From contig JANQJV010000086.1 of the NCBI GenBank assembly GCA_028281465.1, positions 1 through 42,848 on the forward strand: DNA of 42,848 nucleotides, read 5' to 3'. How positions within the stretch are numbered: position 1 is the stretch's first letter; each line of letters starts with the position of its first letter. A model generated the notes under the pieces. That model was not told where the DNA came from. It did not search any database and saw nothing but the letters and a program-made list of their open reading frames with translations. This DNA comes from Azospirillaceae bacterium (GTDB taxonomy: Bacteria > Pseudomonadota > Alphaproteobacteria > Azospirillales > Azospirillaceae). This document shows positions 16,806 through 25,645 of the stretch, one piece after another. The position numbers and the translations under genes are program-made.

Positions 16806-18734
16806 ATGTGCGGCGTCTTCGGGGTGGCCTCCGTCGATCCCTTGACCGAGTCGCGCGACGTCCTGGAGGGGCTGACCGACAGACTGGCGCACCGCGGCCC
16901 CGACGATCGCGGCACACACGCCGGGCCAGCGGTTTTCCTCGGCCATCGGCGTTTGTCGATCCTGGATCTGGCGGGCGGGCGGCAACCCATGAGCACCGCC
17001 GATGGGCGCCATATCATCGTCTACAATGGCGAACTCTACAACTTCCGGGAGATCAGGGCCGCGTTGGAGGAACGCGGACGTAGCTTTCTCACCGATTGCG
17101 ACACGGAAGTGGTGCTACTGGCCTACCGTGAGTGGGGCGTCGACTGTCTGGCCAAGCTCCGCGGCATGTTCGCCTTCGCTGTCTGGGACGTAGCGCAACG
17201 AACGCTGTTCCTGGCCCGCGACCGGCTCGGTATCAAGCCGCTCTATTACGCCCTGATCGGCCGGCGCCTGGTGTTCGCTTCCGAGATGAAGGCGATTACC
17301 GGCCATCCCGATTTCCGCTGCTCGGCCAATCTTGAGGCACTATCGAGCTATCTCAGCTTCCGGACTGTGATCGGCGACCGCACCGTGTTTGAAGGGGTGA
17401 GAACCTTGCCGCCCGGATGCTGTCTCGTTTACGCGAATGGAACGGTCAGCCTGCGGTGCTACTGGGATGTCCCATGCCCGGCGGTCCGAAAGGATCGGGG
17501 CGAGGCCTTCTATCTTGAACATCTGCGCGGCATGCTGCCGCAAATCGTCAAAAGCCATATGGTCAGCGACGTGGCGCTTGGCGCCTACCTCAGCGGTGGG
17601 GTCGACTCCAGTCTGCTTGTCGCCCTGATGGCCGGTCTGCAGTCCGGACCGGTAAGAACCTACTCGGTCGGTTTCGACGTCCCCGGTTACGACGAGGGCG
17701 ACCACGCCGAAATGGTCAGCCGGCATCTGGGGACGAGGCACGACCGCCTGGTGATCAGTGCCGCAGGCTTTCTCGATTCAATGGACGCGATGATCAGGCA
17801 TCGCGACCAGCCGCTGTCCATTCCGCACGAGCCTGCACTCTTGGCCCTCTCCCACCATCTGCGCCGGGACGTCACCGTCTGCCTGTCCGGCGAAGGAGCG
17901 GATGAACTGTTCGGCGGTTACGGGCGGGTCCAACGCTCGCCCATGGACCTTCGCAAGGTCAGACTTTTCAACGCGCTGCCGCGACCACTCCGGGAGATAA
18001 TCCGGGCGTTGGCAAAGGCTCCGGAGGTTCGCAGGCGCCTGGACCTCACGGACGACGTCGAGCACTTCCTGCATGTCTACCACTGGTGGCCGATGGACGA
18101 GAAGTCGGGACTCCTTAGCCGCGAGACGCGGGAGACGCTGCGGGAAGACGAGGCCTTGCGCCGGCAATGTCGTGGCATATTTTCGAACTGTGGCAGCGCC
18201 GATCCCTATGATCGGGTATTGTATTTCTTCGAAAAGGTCCACTTGGCCAACCTCCTGGACCGGCTCGACGTGCAGAGTATGACCGCCTCCGTCGAGGCAC
18301 GCGTTCCATTCGTCGACCACGAGCTGGTGGAATTCGTTAGCGCGATCCCCTTGCACTATAAGATGCGGTGGAAGTCACCGCTACACATGCTTTGTGCTGC
18401 ATTCGTGACCAGCGAAGCGGCGAGCGAGGTTCTGGACACGAGTAAATACCTTCTGCGCAAGCTCGCCGATGAACGGCTGCCAAGGTCGATATCCCACCGT
18501 CGCAAGCTCGGCTTTCCAGCACCTCTCGACGTGTGGCTCGGCGGACCGCTGCGGGCTCGGGCGCGAGAGATATTGCTCGACCCAGTTACACGCCGACGCG
18601 GCCTGTTCGATATGGCGGTCCTTGACCGCCTCCTCGGCGCGGAACCCCACCTGCGCTATGACTTCTTCGGCAAACGTATCTGGATGCTGATGAACGTCGA
18701 ACTCTGGTTCAGGGCCCACATCGACCGAAGCTGA
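16806..18734 (+). CDS. asnB: Glutamine-dependent asparagine synthetase homologue
   Basis: A 642-residue AsnB-type amidotransferase. The start at 16806 is fixed by MCG, which gives Cys2 as the glutaminase nucleophile after Met removal; the class II glutaminase domain continues to about residue 210 (AHRGPDD, YNGELYNF, SFLTDCDTE, GMFAFAVWD). The ATP pyrophosphatase domain has SGGVDSS at about 263-269 and GEGADELFGGYGR. Both active sites are intact, so it should make an amide from glutamine ammonia. As last gene of the phosphonate operon it may amidate a carboxylate of the product, or couple an amine, rather than make free asparagine. Lasso cyclases share the fold but lack Cys2 and function without glutaminase activity, so this is not one. 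Genes of this family also occur in capsule and exopolysaccharide loci. Confidence 0.9.
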   Translation: MCGVFGVASVDPLTESRDVLEGLTDRLAHRGPDDRGTHAGPAVFLGHRRLSILDLAGGRQPMSTADGRHIIVYNGELYNFREIRAALEERGRSFLTDCDTEVVLLAYREWGVDCLAKLRGMFAFAVWDVAQRTLFLARDRLGIKPLYYALIGRRLVFASEMKAITGHPDFRCSANLEALSSYLSFRTVIGDRTVFEGVRTLPPGCCLVYANGTVSLRCYWDVPCPAVRKDRGEAFYLEHLRGMLPQIVKSHMVSDVALGAYLSGGVDSSLLVALMAGLQSGPVRTYSVGFDVPGYDEGDHAEMVSRHLGTRHDRLVISAAGFLDSMDAMIRHRDQPLSIPHEPALLALSHHLRRDVTVCLSGEGADELFGGYGRVQRSPMDLRKVRLFNALPRPLREIIRALAKAPEVRRRLDLTDDVEHFLHVYHWWPMDEKSGLLSRETRETLREDEALRRQCRGIFSNCGSADPYDRVLYFFEKVHLANLLDRLDVQSMTASVEARVPFVDHELVEFVSAIPLHYKMRWKSPLHMLCAAFVTSEAASEVLDTSKYLLRKLADERLPRSISHRRKLGFPAPLDVWLGGPLRARAREILLDPVTRRRGLFDMAVLDRLLGAEPHLRYDFFGKRIWMLMNVELWFRAHIDRS

Positions 18735-19597
18735 TCCGAACGGTCAGCCTGCGGCCGCCGATCCTCGCCTCCTGGGTGTCACTCCGGCCTCACGGCTTTC
18801 TTGACGCCCAGAATAGTCATAACGGACCTTCCCGAGAAAAATCAGAAAATTGGCTGATTCCCTTGAGTTTGGGTCGATTTTAGTGGCTATCCGGTCACTA
18901 ATTCGATTCGTCTCGAAGGGTTTGCTGTTACTTGCGCAGAGCTTCCATAGGCCTTAAGTAAGACTTCGGAACATTTACGGAGGTCTGTAGTCACAACGCA
19001 CTGCATTATTTTTTATTTAAGCCGTTGATTTTCTTGGATACCTCTGCGCCGTTGGCGGGAAGGTCCGTCATAATCAACGAAATCATCGGCAGGTCCCCCC
19101 CCGATGGCCCATGCGGCCCAATTTGATGACCGTGTTTTTGAAGCGGGCGCCCTACCCCGACTTCCGCGATTCAGGTTGTCGATCGTCCGCTTTGACGAAT
19201 ATTTGGGTTGCGAGATCGGCAGAAAGGCTTTGTCGTCATCGTCGCCTTGTCTCCAGAACGGCTTGTAGTGCCAACCCACCCGGTTGACCTCGTCGGGGGT
19301 TCAGCAGGACTCTGGGTCATGTTTCTGCGATCCAAGACACGCCGCAAGGACGCAAGGTTCACCGGACCTGGAGCATCGTCGAGCCGACGCGTACGCGGTA
19401 ACCGGATCGTTCAAAAGCAAGTTCTTTACCTCGGTGAGATCAACGACAGCCAGCAGACAGCTTGGCCTGAGTTCGCGGTCGTTAGGCACGTAAGGGCGCA
19501 GTTGGACATGGTAAGTCTTTGTTATAAAACAATCTGACTCTTTGAGCAACCACCGAAACACCGACAAACCTAGGCACACGATAATCCTTCGTAAGCT
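18735..19597. other. Decayed intergenic sequence right of the phosphonate island
   Basis: About 860 bp with no convincing gene. GC content falls, stops are frequent in all frames, and the second copy of the ~38-bp repeat lies near its end. It mirrors the gene-poor stretch at 5763-6254 on the left side of the island. Confidence 0.55.
19472..19509. repeat. ~38-bp repeat, right copy
   Basis: Partner of the sequence at 5780-5817, same orientation, two differences. It lies about 90 bp upstream of the IS1634-like N-terminal remnant. Confidence 0.75.
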
Positions 19598-20083
19598 TTG
19601 ACTCTGATGAAAACCCAGGCATTGATCCTGGGCATGTACTTACGCATCACCAAACGCCACAACCGCGATGGCTCCACGGTCACCGACGACGCCCTGGCCG
19701 AGACGGTTTGGAACGCGGCGGCCAAGCGTGCCGATGCCAAGGTCATCCATCGCTTTGGCCGCGCCGATCAGCTCGACCATGATGCGCTCAAGCGGCTGGT
19801 GTGCAGCATCAGCCGCGTTCTGGATGCTGAAGAAGCACCGCAGACTGCCGGCGCGACGCTTATCGATGCCAAGGCCGAGCCGACGCTGCCGGAGATTGAG
19901 ATCGACCGCGTGTACGATCTCGGGATCGTTCTGGCAGCGCGGTCGTTGTGGGAACAGCTTGGCATCGGCGATGCCGTCCGGTCATGCCTGGCCAAGGCTG
20001 GGTTGTCGGCGCCCCATGAAGCGGCCGTGTTGGCCCGACTTCCGCAATTCGCATGGCCGAAGAGGATCAAGTGGTTGATTTGA
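19598..20083 (+). pseudogene. IS1634-like transposase, N-terminal remnant
   Basis: A 161-codon frame whose first ~145 residues read as the N-terminus of an IS1634-type transposase: MYLRITKRHNRDGS, then VIHRFGRADQLDHDALKRLVCSI and a helical part ending LSAPHEAAVLA (the usual place where the catalytic domain begins). After about 20035 the frame continues into unrelated sequence (RLPQFAWPKRIKWLI) and stops, so more than two thirds of the protein is missing. The natural start is probably MYLRI at 19634. It is in the same orientation as the C-terminal remnant at 6255-6536. Confidence 0.75.
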
Positions 20084-20583
20084 TTAAGGCGTATACCCAA
20101 AGTCGGCTCTCCCCACCCCTAGATCCACCATCGTTGCTTGTTGCATCCGCGTACGTAGCTGTGTGGCAAGCACCGGAAAGTCTCAGCTGAAAGGCATGCG
20201 TGATCCCGTTCGCACCTTCAGTATGGTTCTGCTGGCAGTATGGTTCTGGCAGTATGGTTCTGGCAGTATGGTTCTGGCAGTATGGTTCTGAACAGATGTA
20301 TGCGCATCCAGTTATCGAAATAGGAGGAGGCGCTCGAGAGCATCAAGCGTACAGGTCGGCACGATACGCCCACCCGACCAGCCAACACTCCAGAGAGACA
20401 AACAAACCCGCCAACTCGTCTCATCAGATCACCCGAAGTTTCCCGGTATCCACGGCGAATTGCGGAAACCGGGCTAGACACCGCGAACACAGGCCTGGGC
20501 CCCGACGCTCCCGCCCGCACGGACATGCGGGTCCGCCTCGATCGGCCTCGCCGACCTTCGACCAATCCCTTGCGGCAGTTGTG
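20084..20583. other. Intergenic region with a 14-bp tandem repeat
   Basis: Apart from the minisatellite at 20219-20289, I see no supported gene between the transposase remnant and the 3' end of the TPR/glycosyltransferase-like gene. Confidence 0.5.
20219..20289. repeat. 14-bp tandem repeat, four full units plus one partial
   Basis: Units of GGCAGTATGGTTCT repeated perfectly four times (20234-20289), preceded by a 12-base partial copy and a 3-base interruption. The perfect identity points to recent expansion. It lies in non-coding sequence and has no spacers. Confidence 0.9.
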
Positions 20584-22005
20584 TCAGATGTAGCGTCGGA
20601 ACGTCTCACCAGCCAGGGCCGACTCCTGACCCGGAACCGATGCGTACAGGTTCCAAAGCACAAGTTCATCACTGCCCGATAGGATGGGGGGAGCGGTACA
20701 GATTTCCGCGTTGACGAAACGCTCGGGTAAGAATGCTATCCGTGCCGGTGCCGGCTGCCGTGGTTCCAACAGCAGACAAGCTTGCAGCGCCACCTGGTCC
20801 AAATACCAAGGGTCGGCCGGAGCGGATGCCAAGGCACGACGAATGTATGCGGCAACGCGGGCACAGAACGCCCTACCCGCTGGCGTTGGTGCGGCAAAAA
20901 CCGCATTGGCCAGGATGTGACTGGAGAAATCGAGCCGGTTGGCAGACACACGGAACAAGCCCACATCCGCCTCGGCGGCTGCCAATCGATCCAGCACCGG
21001 TCCCAAAGGCTTCAAGGTGAGCTGATCGGAATCACCGGCAAGGATGGGCGCTCGGTACCGTGCCAGAAGGCGTGGCAATTCCAGGAAGCGTGCACACGCA
21101 TAGTATGTACGCCGCCAAGCCAGGGAGCGTATGGGTCCGCTGAGATCGATCTGTTCCATCGAGATGGCGAGACGATCCGCCCCGAGCTCGGTTTCAAGAG
21201 AGGCGATGGACGGCGCCACGGCCCGGTCCGGGTCGACGACATGAATATGCAGACGAATCGCCGGGCCCGCGTGCGCCCGTACTGAGCGCAAGACGGCCCG
21301 GGCGAAGCGGTGGAAGTATCCGGAATCGCAAGCGATGACGTAGACCGGTGCGGCCGTGGCGTCCGCGGCCGGCGCCAATTCGAGGTCAGCCGGCGGATCA
21401 GCGGGGACCGGCTCGGTCAGGCGAACCATAGCGGCAACCGCCACCAAGGCCCGTTCAGCATCCGAAACCGCCTCCGCCAAGGCCTCCAGCCGGCGGAAGG
21501 CCGCATCGGCCGCTGCGAGCCGACCGGCATGGGCCAGGGCACTGCCAAGCCAATACAGGACCCGGGGCTGGTCCGGCCGCCGCTGCAAGGCGGCTTGAAA
21601 GGCTTGCGCTGCGGTCGCCGGCCGGCCGGTCATCGCATCGGCCACCCCAAGTTCCGTCCAACGCTCGGCCGGAGTCGGGTCGAGCGCTAACGATCGTCGA
21701 TAGGCCGCCGCGGCCTCACCCCACCGCCCACAGGCCGACAAGGCCTTACCCAGGTTACCGTGGCAGTCGGCATTGTGCGGCTCGAGGGTCAAGGCGCGCC
21801 CGATCAGGCCGATCGCATCCTCCGGAGCGCCCGCTTGCGCCCGGCACACCCCCAAAAGGTGTAGAGCATGGGCATGGGATGGATTACGCCTTAAGATCTG
21901 CCGGTAGAGCGCTTCCGCTTGCGTCCGATCGCCGCAGCGGTGCGCAGCCGCCGCTCGGGCAAGCTCCGCGTCCACAGCCTTTTCGCGCGGCATCGTTGAC
22001 GTCAT
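20584..22005 (-). CDS. TPR protein with C-terminal glycosyltransferase-like domain
   Basis: A 473-residue protein. Residues about 12-185 are TPR repeats (AEALYRQILRRNPSHAHAL, AIGLIGRALTLEPHNAD, AAAAYRRSLALDP and so on). The C-terminal region from about 218 starts with a beta strand (VYVIACDSGYF), has RLHIHVVDPD, a conserved-looking helix YYACARFLELPRLL and then ILAGDSDQLTL, where DSD (325-327) resembles the metal-binding DxD of GT-A glycosyltransferases (GT8-like order). The combination suggests a TPR-guided glycosyltransferase acting on proteins or surface glycans. The gene follows the small helical protein by 14 bp in the same direction. Confidence 0.7.
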   Translation of the reverse strand: MTSTMPREKAVDAELARAAAAHRCGDRTQAEALYRQILRRNPSHAHALHLLGVCRAQAGAPEDAIGLIGRALTLEPHNADCHGNLGKALSACGRWGEAAAAYRRSLALDPTPAERWTELGVADAMTGRPATAAQAFQAALQRRPDQPRVLYWLGSALAHAGRLAAADAAFRRLEALAEAVSDAERALVAVAAMVRLTEPVPADPPADLELAPAADATAAPVYVIACDSGYFHRFARAVLRSVRAHAGPAIRLHIHVVDPDRAVAPSIASLETELGADRLAISMEQIDLSGPIRSLAWRRTYYACARFLELPRLLARYRAPILAGDSDQLTLKPLGPVLDRLAAAEADVGLFRVSANRLDFSSHILANAVFAAPTPAGRAFCARVAAYIRRALASAPADPWYLDQVALQACLLLEPRQPAPARIAFLPERFVNAEICTAPPILSGSDELVLWNLYASVPGQESALAGETFRRYI

Positions 22006-22019
22006 CCTGGTCGACCGCG

Positions 22020-22391
22020 CTAGGCGCAGGGGCCCAGCGCCTGCGTGCGCCCATCCCCCCCCGGTCGTGACACGGCGGCCGTGGCGGCACTGTCCGGGTT
22101 CGCAGCCATGTTGGCGTGCGGTAGCAGATCGCCCGGCCGATCGATCAAAGCGACAAGATCGCAGAAGCGTTGATCGATCGACTGGACCCAGCCGGCAATC
22201 GAATCCAGCTTTGCCTCAAACTGGAAGAGGCTTGCCAGATCCGCGGAGTCACCCGCTCCGGGATCACCCGCAGACGGAAGGAAGCCTTTGCTGGCGTCGT
22301 CGGTCATGGTTTCATAATGGCGCAGAAACCAATCAAGCTTGTCCAAAATGTTTTCGGCCTTTTCTGCACTGAGTACGCCGCTTTGGGTCAT
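22020..22391 (-). CDS. Small helical protein of unknown function
   Basis: A 123-residue protein from the ATG at 22391, chosen because GGGAGA lies a few bases upstream and an upstream extension to 22523 looks non-coding. Residues about 8-30 and 50-82 are predicted helical (AEKAENILDKLDWFLRHYE; LFQFEAKLDSIAGWVQSIDQRFCDLVALID), suggesting a coiled-coil or helical bundle. The tail is disordered. It may be translated with the TPR/glycosyltransferase-like gene 14 bp downstream. I do not recognise it. Confidence 0.6.
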   Translation of the reverse strand: MTQSGVLSAEKAENILDKLDWFLRHYETMTDDASKGFLPSAGDPGAGDSADLASLFQFEAKLDSIAGWVQSIDQRFCDLVALIDRPGDLLPHANMAANPDSAATAAVSRPGGDGRTQALGPCA

Positions 22392-22608
22392 GATACAACG
22401 TCTCCCGCCATAGGGTGCCGACGGCGGCATGGTATGGGTAATGACCCCGCCGTAAGCAAGAAGAAACCCCACCGGGCGACGATGGCAATGGGCGTCAAAG
22501 GGGAACGGGGACTCCACCGCCATGGATTTTTTCGAACCTTGCGGGCCGCGGCATGACGGTCTCAGCGCCGACGTGCAGTGCGAACCGGTGGTGCGTCCGC
22601 GAACCAGA

Positions 22609-23223
22609 TCAGCGTTCCAATCGCATCGCCAGTCGAACCAGTTCGGCCAATGTCCGCACGTTCATTTTCTCCATCACGCGGGCGCGGTAGATTTCCACCG
22701 TGCGTGGACTGATACCGAGTTTCGATGCAATCGCTTTATTGGAGTGCCCCATCACCATGAAGTCCATGACCTCGCGCTCGCGGGGCGTCAATCGGGCGAG
22801 CAACCCATGTAATTCCTCCACCGCGGACTGATCGCGGCGCACCTGGATCTCCCGGCTCAACGCCTGGCGGATGCCTTCCAGCAAGCGGTCCGGGTCGAAC
22901 GGTTTTTCGATGAAATCGACGGCTCCTGCCTTGAGGGCTTCCACGGCCATCGGGACATCGCCATGACCGGTGACGATCACCACCGGCATATTGACCTTGT
23001 CGGCCTGCAGCTTATGAAACAGGGCCATGCCGTCCATGCCGGGCAAACGCACATCGATGACGGCACAGCCAAAGCTGCCGCTGCCGACGACGGCGAGGAA
23101 GGCCTCGGCGGTGGGAAAACCTTCCGGCTTCAAACCGGCGGCCTCCAGCATCATGGACATGGCGTCGCGCAGGGCATCATCGTCGTCGATAACCGCGACA
23201 GTCGGTTCGATTTCGTTATTCAT
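22609..23223 (-). CDS. FixJ-like two-component response regulator
   Basis: A 204-residue response regulator of the FixJ/TodT/StyR type. The receiver domain (about 8-120) has the acidic pocket VIDDDDA, the phospho-acceptor Asp in CAVIDVRLPGMDG (near residue 57), the Thr in VIVTGHGDV and the Lys in DFIEKPFDP. A LuxR-type helix-turn-helix follows (LTPREREVMDFMVMGHSNKAIASKLGISPRTVEIYRARVMEKM). Its start overlaps the sensor kinase stop by 8 bp, so the two are translationally coupled. The regulon is not evident from neighbours. Confidence 0.93.
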   Translation of the reverse strand: MNNEIEPTVAVIDDDDALRDAMSMMLEAAGLKPEGFPTAEAFLAVVGSGSFGCAVIDVRLPGMDGMALFHKLQADKVNMPVVIVTGHGDVPMAVEALKAGAVDFIEKPFDPDRLLEGIRQALSREIQVRRDQSAVEELHGLLARLTPREREVMDFMVMGHSNKAIASKLGISPRTVEIYRARVMEKMNVRTLAELVRLAMRLER

Positions 23224-25270
23224 CGGCCAGCATCAAATCGAAGCTGAAAACGGCACCGGGGCCGTTCTGGGGAAGGTATTGCAACGTGCCGCCATGGGCT
23301 TCCACGATGGTCTTGCTGATGGACAGGCCGAGGCCCATGCCGGACCCTTTCGTCGTCGTAAAAGGTTGGAACAAGCGACTGGCCACGGCTGGATCAATGC
23401 CGGGACCGGTGTCGCGGACGATGAATCGCACGCGGCCATCACACTGGCGTGCGCAAATGGTGATCTCTCGGCTCTCGCCGGGGTGATCCGATAGGGCATC
23501 AACGGCATTGCGCACAAGATTGAGGGCCACTTGCTCGATGTGCACACGATCGGCCAAAACCTCGGGCAGGTCGGATTCCAGGTCGACGACCAGCTTGATG
23601 CCGTGCACCGTCACGTCGGTGCGTGCGAGTTCCGCCACGGCGCGGACCAATTCGGCCGCATCGGTGGGTTGCACCTGCATCTCGCCGCGCTGCAGGAACT
23701 CGCGCAACCGGTTCAATATCTCCCCGGCACGGATCGCCTGCTCCGCGACCTTTTCCAATGAGTTGCGGATCTTGGCAAGGTCGGTGCCCGGCGCCCGCAG
23801 CAGCAACAGGCAGGCTCGTGTATAGGCGGCAATGGCCGCCAATGGCTGGCTTTCTTCATGGGCGATGGCCGACGCCATTGCCCCGACCATGCTGACACGG
23901 TCGGCATGGGCAAGCTCGAGCTGGTGCTTGCGCACCCAGGTTTCCGCATCGACCCGGCGGGTGACGTCGCGCGCGGCCGCAATGTAAACGTTGCGCTGAT
24001 CGACAATCGCTTCGCCGACCGCAACTTCAGCGGGAAAGTTCGTCCCGTCACCGCGTGTTCCCGGCATCTCACGCAACCCATCCGAGGCACGCAGGTCCAG
24101 TTGCGGCAACAATCGATTGATCGAGGTATTGAGCAGCCCGTCCCGGGCCGACCCGAACATGCGTTCTGCCGCCGGATTGGCGGACTCAATACGGCCGTCG
24201 CTGTCCAGCGTGAACATGGCGTCCGGGGCGGTTTCCAGCAGGGCGGTCAGACGCGCCTCGTTGGCCCTAAGGGCCCGGTTCGCCATTCGCCGCTCGCTGA
24301 CGATGGCACCCAGGAACAGACCGGCCAGACACAACGACAGCATGAGCATCTGGAATTCGATCAGAGTCGTGGCTTCATGCCCCTGGTCTTGCAACGCCAG
24401 GATCAGCCCAACCTGTGTCACCAGGATGCCCGCGGTCGCCCCTTCCACACCCTGGCGCACCGCCATCCAGGTGACCGGCAGAAAGAGGAGATAGAAGAAC
24501 TTGTAGGCCTCGGCGCCACTCAGGTCGAACACGATCCACAACGTGAACAGAATGCCGAGAACCTGCACCAAGGACTCAACCCCGAGGCGTAGGCGAGCTA
24601 GAGTACCGCGTGGCAGCAGCGACCAGGTGCGCGGATGGGAATAAACCAGGAGGGCCGGCGCCAGTGCCAGAATGCCGATGAAATCACCAACCCAGGAGCG
24701 TAGGGCGGCGGCCGAGAAATCCCCCGGTGTCAACAGGCTTGCAGCAATGAACTGCAGCACCACGGCCGTTGCTAGGGCCAGGGTGGCCCCGAGCGACACG
24801 GCGGCAAACCGCACGACATCGATCACCCGCGACAAGCCGGTGTCGATCTTGAACCAGTGACGCAGCAACAAGGCCGAAACAACATGAACGACGGTCACAA
24901 TGGTGGCCGAAACCAGGGTGGGCAAAGCGGTGACCGACAGGTCGCGGACAAAAATGTCCGAGCACAGGATCGCCACGGGGACGATCCAGCCGAACTTGAG
25001 ACCGAAGCGCAGAAGAAGCGATAAAGTGAGCGCGGTCGGCGGATCCCAGGGTTTGATGCCGAACGGGCTGAATGGGTGGATGAAGCTGATCCAATCCAGG
25101 ACGAGGAAACTGGCGATATAACCCACCGAGATGAGGCCGGCGGACCAGGGCCGCCATCCAGCCCGGAGGCCGTTCGCCGTTTCGCCCCGCCAGGCTGGGG
25201 CCAATTCGCTGTTGCTCACGATCGCCACGTCAGAACCAGTCCACACAACACCGACGAAACCAACCACCAT
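23216..25270 (-). CDS. MASE1-PAS sensor histidine kinase, FixL-like
   Basis: About 684 residues from the ATG at 25270; starts at 25306 or GTGs near 25228 and 25219 are possible. The N-terminal ~300 residues form a MASE1 membrane sensor with about eight helices and its hallmark LDWISFIHPFSPFGIKPWDPPTAL. A PAS domain follows (LLETAPDAMFTLDSDGRIESANPAAERMFG), then a FixL-type kinase core: the phospho-His in AIAHEESQPLAAIAAYTR, the N box NLVRNAVDAL, DTGPGID and GSGMGLGLSISKTIVEAHGG. The H box normally reads AHELNQPL; here EES replaces ELN, leaving the His intact. The ligand of MASE1 domains is not established. It is the first gene of the pair with the FixJ-like regulator. Confidence 0.9.
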   Translation of the reverse strand: MVVGFVGVVWTGSDVAIVSNSELAPAWRGETANGLRAGWRPWSAGLISVGYIASFLVLDWISFIHPFSPFGIKPWDPPTALTLSLLLRFGLKFGWIVPVAILCSDIFVRDLSVTALPTLVSATIVTVVHVVSALLLRHWFKIDTGLSRVIDVVRFAAVSLGATLALATAVVLQFIAASLLTPGDFSAAALRSWVGDFIGILALAPALLVYSHPRTWSLLPRGTLARLRLGVESLVQVLGILFTLWIVFDLSGAEAYKFFYLLFLPVTWMAVRQGVEGATAGILVTQVGLILALQDQGHEATTLIEFQMLMLSLCLAGLFLGAIVSERRMANRALRANEARLTALLETAPDAMFTLDSDGRIESANPAAERMFGSARDGLLNTSINRLLPQLDLRASDGLREMPGTRGDGTNFPAEVAVGEAIVDQRNVYIAAARDVTRRVDAETWVRKHQLELAHADRVSMVGAMASAIAHEESQPLAAIAAYTRACLLLLRAPGTDLAKIRNSLEKVAEQAIRAGEILNRLREFLQRGEMQVQPTDAAELVRAVAELARTDVTVHGIKLVVDLESDLPEVLADRVHIEQVALNLVRNAVDALSDHPGESREITICARQCDGRVRFIVRDTGPGIDPAVASRLFQPFTTTKGSGMGLGLSISKTIVEAHGGTLQYLPQNGPGAVFSFDLMLADE

Positions 25271-25645
25271 TCTGCGGCGCAATGCGCCTAGGCACAACGG
25301 CAACACCGCATCGGGAATCCATCATTCCAGGCCGAACCGCAGCGTCGGTGCATTTCCTTCGCCCGATCCCAACAATATGCTAGCTGGTGAACTGTCGGCG
25401 AGTTCGGAAGCGTTGGTGCCACCATGCGAGGACTTAGATCGAAATCTCGCTGGCTTGGGCCGTTGGATGCACAAGGGGGCCGCCCTCCGTGGTAGGGGAA
25501 GCCCCTAGGTGAAAACCCTAATTTGGGTGCGGGTTAGACGGGTCTATGATCCTCGGTGTCGGCCCATTCTGCGACATGGCTGCCCTTGACCCGCTGATCG
25601 CTCCCCCTTGCCGGTCACCCGAGTGGGCAGAGAGAAACCTCAACG
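25271..25645. other. Intergenic region between divergent genes
   Basis: This stretch separates the leftward kinase from the rightward coiled-coil protein and should contain both promoters. I see no gene and no clear operator. Confidence 0.4.

Noticed and set aside
6676-18734. Lasso-peptide cluster (HprK-like kinase, nucleotidyltransferase, AsnB homologue, small peptide)
   Set aside because: No lasso protease (B2) or ABC exporter is present, the AsnB keeps Cys2 and a complete glutaminase domain unlike lasso cyclases, and the peptide lacks a recognisable leader Thr and a ring-forming Gly/Ala with a suitably spaced Asp/Glu.
20219-20289. CRISPR-like array or operator array
   Set aside because: Perfect 14-bp units without spacers in a gene-poor region; a slippage minisatellite explains it.
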